From IMG/VR virus record IMGVR_UViG_3300021962_006171, positions 1 through 64,000 of that record: DNA of 64,000 nt, one strand, 5' to 3'. Of this stretch, positions 63,101 through 64,000 are shown one piece after another. The notes beneath the pieces are model-generated. The model did no database searches. It saw only the letters and a program-made list of their open reading frames with translations, and was not told the DNA's origin. The first letter of the stretch is position 1. Every line of letters begins with the position of its first letter. Made by a program: the position numbers and the translations under genes. The stretch is from a virus.

Positions 63101-64000
63101 AGCTGCTCCTTTAACAGCTATTAAGTCACCTGCATTTAAAATATTTTTTGACCATCTGTCTAAAGTCAATTCAAAAATGGGCTTATTTCTATCTGTAAAT
63201 GTTTCAGTGTTTGCAACAGCCACTACATGAGCAATAGTGTCATCTAGTTGATAAACATTCCATCCATCATTACTGGTTCTAGTTATCCAAATGTACTGAC
63301 CTATACTAAGTTGATTAATATCAGCTGTTTCTAAATCTTCTGTTTTTCCTGTTTTATATTCAACATCGTCTTCGTGTACATATCCGCTGCTCATTAAATA
63401 GTTAGGATCAACTGTAGCTACTGGAAACGGTGCGTGATTATACCCTTCCGGCTTATCGTAGACCTCAAACGGTCTAATACGATATATATCGTCAAACTTG
63501 TCTGTAGGTAATGTTTCAACCAACTCTATAGACTGCGGAGATTCTTTAATTTTAGTTTCGTCTAAAACATATTCAACTTGCTTTACATTATCAACTGCAC
63601 CATATCGTCCAACTTGTACTGCCCACTCTTCGTAAAACTCAAAACTGTTTTTCTGAGAAGTACTTAAAGGATTGAACAATTTTGTCAATGCATTTTTTGT
63701 ACCTTTATCTTGAATGAATCCTTGATAGAACTTGTATTGACTAATGTCATCAGTAATAATATTGCTTAGGTATTCTCTTTTTTGATATCCTATTAAATGT
63801 TGTGCAAGTCGTTGCTGTTCAGCGTCAAAGTTTCCTGAATCAAGATCATAGAAATCAGCAAATTGATTAATTTTGTAATCAAAATTTGTATAAAGTTTTG
63901 TTTCAGGTTTTTCAGCTAGCCTATACCAGAAAGAATTATTAAAATCATCACTGCCTGGAGTTGGATATAAGGCAACATAATAGAATTCTTTATATTTGAC
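54176..64000 (-). CDS. Giant multidomain virion structural protein (5'-partial at window edge)
   Basis: Frame open from the window edge to 54176: at least 3274 residues. A TTG at 63688 is internal, because coding continues upstream of it (KFYQGFIQDKGTKNALTKLF, a phrase of large phage structural proteins). Modules seen: carbohydrate-binding-like units with a W/Y...NxxVxYxxxLYxA pattern (about 62540-62450, 60655-60570, 60495-60400), propeller-like SPDGEYLAVG repeats (about 62790-62560, 60280-59880), and two GxGY repeats (58430-58240, 57340-57110). A C-terminal fibre/adhesin-like end (IFIDGERIEYF, LRRGTLGTGT) closes it. Probably a very long baseplate or fibre protein. A 5' end outside the window is certain. 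Confidence 0.85.
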   Translation of the reverse strand, partial: VKYKEFYYVALYPTPGSDDFNNSFWYRLAEKPETKLYTNFDYKINQFADFYDLDSGNFDAEQQRLAQHLIGYQKREYLSNIITDDISQYKFYQGFIQDKGTKNALTKLFNPLSTSQKNSFEFYEEWAVQVGRYGAVDNVKQVEYVLDETKIKESPQSIELVETLPTDKFDDIYRIRPFEVYDKPEGYNHAPFPVATVDPNYLMSSGYVHEDDVEYKTGKTEDLETADINQLSIGQYIWITRTSNDGWNVYQLDDTIAHVVAVANTETFTDRNKPIFELTLDRWSKNILNAGDLIAVKGAANFSLAGIYSVDSVSGLAVNISAPIDNEIQIFDTQNFPLVKLRPVRVETLNGLNSLIQERVYKDQKVWVDNYKDGNWAVYKNNPVYNEQQALLNPAEFDSSEHNYGRSMTVTDNNNTLFVSAPNYGNGSVYHYRRTRDVNNLIQDPDIILPDHLMDVTESRFGDSISVSPDGEYLAVGIPHASSVKTKFTGNFDSSITYNKNDIIRYRESLWKANRQILPTTLSQPFTTFDSYINLVNNTDADSTSVKLLVSGNPGLENSISSHFLVRAPLDMYLGTLAGDRVKLAWNVRSFAYPTANQNPSATELENIYPWNGMHSEVTDYINNTHVIDAKIDHILFVDTFVGLPVVGDRVTTDTGSGIVHYVDIKDDSAVIYIKETNGIIDITGELYINDIDFIGSYTEENTYTTADNLGGFWMFNLPFSYNNHMEWYDIGRGLVYVDVLLASESRNESNYYNIQTTIAQIGPYVYKRNNASFIGALSYHGDPGGIEGDYYSTKWVVRGAKSYTDIIGALPNNGFGYQTEFRVYDSDNRTVDLATAGLSYSITNKNQTVVDLWDGYIDFEYTRFDFQGNVFEPVIGDILQDVQTPFDEFGGLALTSYSTSTAEVVFYQRNFNFVRVYVKNKTGNWTKLNNIGRIEVRRKANTQARGASDVDRVIGTINDFNNDVALGTSLIGKLIVFENIDVLPIVENPYIYDEEYYFFTERTTGGAARDENPPNKLNKDYTQIYRIPVDEYGEPGPANAGAVALYEKYGNGSYRLHNVIYSELFEENRRFGKLVKLLKHNGQYILLASSIGDSTLENYGSIEIFRHGYKDSEIFAGTWNQVNDYLRDNVVVYRNNYYKAMKDISNGTTSIYDTTAWNNISWRQGKDENFRGALDTTYPYAKNSVVSYNGSLFRAKTNIAAGASLTLSNWELVTGNLDYLGILPNRTGNAFYSEDIYQPSTDFIEQFATDFEVSSNGAVLAVMSKQIGSDSAVNVKLLVYRLIGEKYNLDQVIDLDKNAAKLSLAPLGNIIAVSVPENDSKKRDQGKVDVYRFTNGLFTLTQTLTPPQNEESEKFGTSMSFSNDNLVVTSLNGDMKLPTTFDVNNKNETTFDNGFTSFRNIIRDTGVVYIFEDIEDSLVFAESFRYDNKVVSFGEFLLAKGNHVYVGMPRVGTDMFKGTVLEYRKSKNSFAWQRIRELVPAADLSKIKGAFLYNKRTNQIITYLDYIDPIQGKVAGPAEQELTHKVPFDPATYNVGVFTGVDTDVFWADEHVGELWWNIKTARFTYPYQGDIKYQRANWNELQPGASIDVYEWVASDVLPSQWDLLADTTDGVQRGISGTSVYNDSLYSQKFLYNEETKTFANKYYFWVERKLTVPNVENRKLSAFDVARLIAQPRQQGYRFISFLSKDRFLLNNCESLIYNTDVVLNIKYSTFDDKERNAHSAYQILSEGLESSVIHPDIERKWWDSLVGYDEQGRTVPGEHLTVKQKYGVQNRPRQSMFVNRTEALKQYVERVNRVCKDNILVDSYDLTLLNDKEPLPYEASGLYDVTVDTFDELKFVSTNKIEQAALTPIVQNGKIVRVDIDNPGRGYKIAPSYTLVGAGTDAEFKLTINNIGQVTDVKVLSTGSGYGSNTKIFVRRYSTLVTSDISINGKWSIYSWNNTSKLWERTSVQDYNVSAYWNYLDWYATGYNSLTPITFEVEQTSDVPALPINVGDIVKINSVGSGGWLLLEKIANESTEDFTVNFKTIGRENGTIEFKDTLYNYEKSYVGFDNRTFDVSSYDNNPITELRIILNLVKNKLFVGELKVEYNKLFFASLRYVLHEQNYVDWMFKTSFIKIKHNVGTLEQDITFNTDTLPSYKSYVEEVKPYKSVIREFVSAYDTVDNTNSVISDFDVPPYYNTLKKEITPVEAVLIGNNIVSDDNVLQQYPRKNWLDNHGYEVVDIQVKDGGSGFTTKPIVKITGGGGSGATAEAYLGYGKITRIKVTNTGSGYIKSPTITIEGSQVNGSPAKVSAVLGNGVVRTPTIKIKFDRVSGTYFISTLLTTEIFTGTALTTTFNLEWPIDTIPSKIKVFINNVEQLRSTYTYKNISNMTVGYQRLQGQLKFNNPPANGSVIKIEYYKPLSMLTAADRIKLSEIDNMLGKTLAYLMDGIDYGGVEVTSFDFGTEAGWDTKGWYVDTWDVFDNTYEDEVFTFDQSTLAVELSAPLETGMIYNLYLKRAGTTTPIRIDDPNFGNNNQGNPNALMPSILGDGVTTVINLGDYDFFANDGDVLIVRKHTSDGSFIPDPESYDTELIGGDLPYATAKGIRAEEIIVDGDGFVTPTTSKGPEELVPGQVLDSLDIKVYTRDTIGQGLITCQNYIMNSAVDTYSLGVVPGTTASVFVKLDNILLADDEYTIDWDELTVTIHNPVEGVELNIIAVERGGQGILDYGKIVIDNSVEEVVIPRTYIAGETLFVTVNGVRNEITSVADETTGHHLITFDRYLEVGDVVHWTVFRYDGNEINYSQITKDAFTGDGNTTAFVLSEVPFYAEPTAYNVLVKVGNRILYPGYNIQYTIPENRQREFTLESFQQPGNALTTEDVNVYINGEKIEPPVQWRFDIFNSSIVLADAYGNVGDTVDIYVITDGEYSINGTTLILNNAPADGESVEIFKYSNHNIVGMERINYDVVSRVAVLTSDVEQVTFQRLTVGEITLRNPAVDVQYVWVSVNGELLSPSVDYYLTDNKTKVRLVRQPHADDTIDIIHFSKYSSTPRFAYRQFKDILNRTHFKRLDSPATVLAAPLLETDLRIELQNANSLPEPNRGARQPGVIFIDGERIEYFMKEGNTLRLLRRGTLGTGTKARYDIGTDVYDQSAKKTVPYKDVTQVQKIIAPGNISTFELNFKAQSVDEFEIFVAGKRLRKTAISVFDPSIALDSPKGDVVTPAEFTVSTDIDEVTGKILTSYVNLLEAPLEGQHIVITRKMGKTWTENGVPLAETQTDIGFFLRAGTTKLPE

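Noticed and set aside
63686-63688. TTG as start of the giant structural gene
   Set aside because: The frame is open for 104 more codons to the window edge and the upstream translation reads as structural protein.
1-64000. tRNA, rRNA, integrase, transposase or attachment sites
   Set aside because: Gaps are all about 100 bases or shorter and none folds as a tRNA by eye; no recombinase or transposase motif was found in any frame. A tRNA search program was not available.

Overview
The window reads as part of the genome of a strictly lytic, T4-like marine myovirus of the cyanophage/pelagiphage type. The evidence is AT-rich, almost gap-free coding sequence with ATGA/TAATG gene junctions, TATAAATA-type late promoters, and virion proteins whose N-termini (for example MALRLRRGTDA and MAYQLNRTNGT) are familiar from marine T4-like phages. 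I see no rRNA, tRNA, integrase, transposase, CRISPR array or photosynthesis gene. No stretch longer than about 100 bases lacks a gene. The host cannot be read from the sequence.

Layout. (1) 34-2805, plus strand: a zinc-peptidase/VWA protein and four small conserved marine-phage proteins. (2) 2858-4084, plus: a fibre-like virion protein. (3) About 4.1-45.9 kb: a 42-kb accessory island of mostly enzyme genes, bounded on the left by a hairpin (4088-4108) and on the right by a sigma70-like promoter (45976-46003). (4) 46005-64000, minus: virion structural genes, namely two short fibre-like paralogs, three long fibre paralogs (one with a tail-collar domain), a small structural protein and a giant structural protein that runs off the right edge (at least 3274 residues).

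The island changes strand five times (minus 5025-11562, plus 11602-15771, minus 15740-16555, plus 16582-20691, minus 20686-45903). Genes converge with overlaps and diverge from compact promoter pairs. It encodes eight radical SAM enzymes, six HxD...H (2-oxoglutarate/Fe(II)-type) oxygenases, four PP-loop ATPases (one QueC-like), four fucosyltransferase-like proteins and four GT-A/DxD-type proteins, one of them split by an in-frame amber codon. It also encodes three SGNH-hydrolase-like proteins, two UDP-glucose dehydrogenase-like proteins (one short), two SDR-type proteins, an amidinotransferase, a PLP aminotransferase, a methyltransferase, a sulfotransferase-like protein, a cupin, a nitronate-monooxygenase-like protein, aspartate decarboxylase (PanD) and a duplicated DUF2061 membrane protein.

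How the genes may work together (inference): nucleotide-sugar enzymes, glycosyltransferases, an aminotransferase, an amidinotransferase, a sulfotransferase-like protein, a methyltransferase and many radical SAM/2OG enzymes could build and decorate an unusual glycan or small conjugate, used on the virion fibres or to remodel the infected cell surface. PanD (beta-alanine) with a nitronate-monooxygenase-like protein, a cupin and PP-loop enzymes forms a distinct sub-cluster. The position between fibre genes favours a host-interaction role, but no product can be read from sequence alone.
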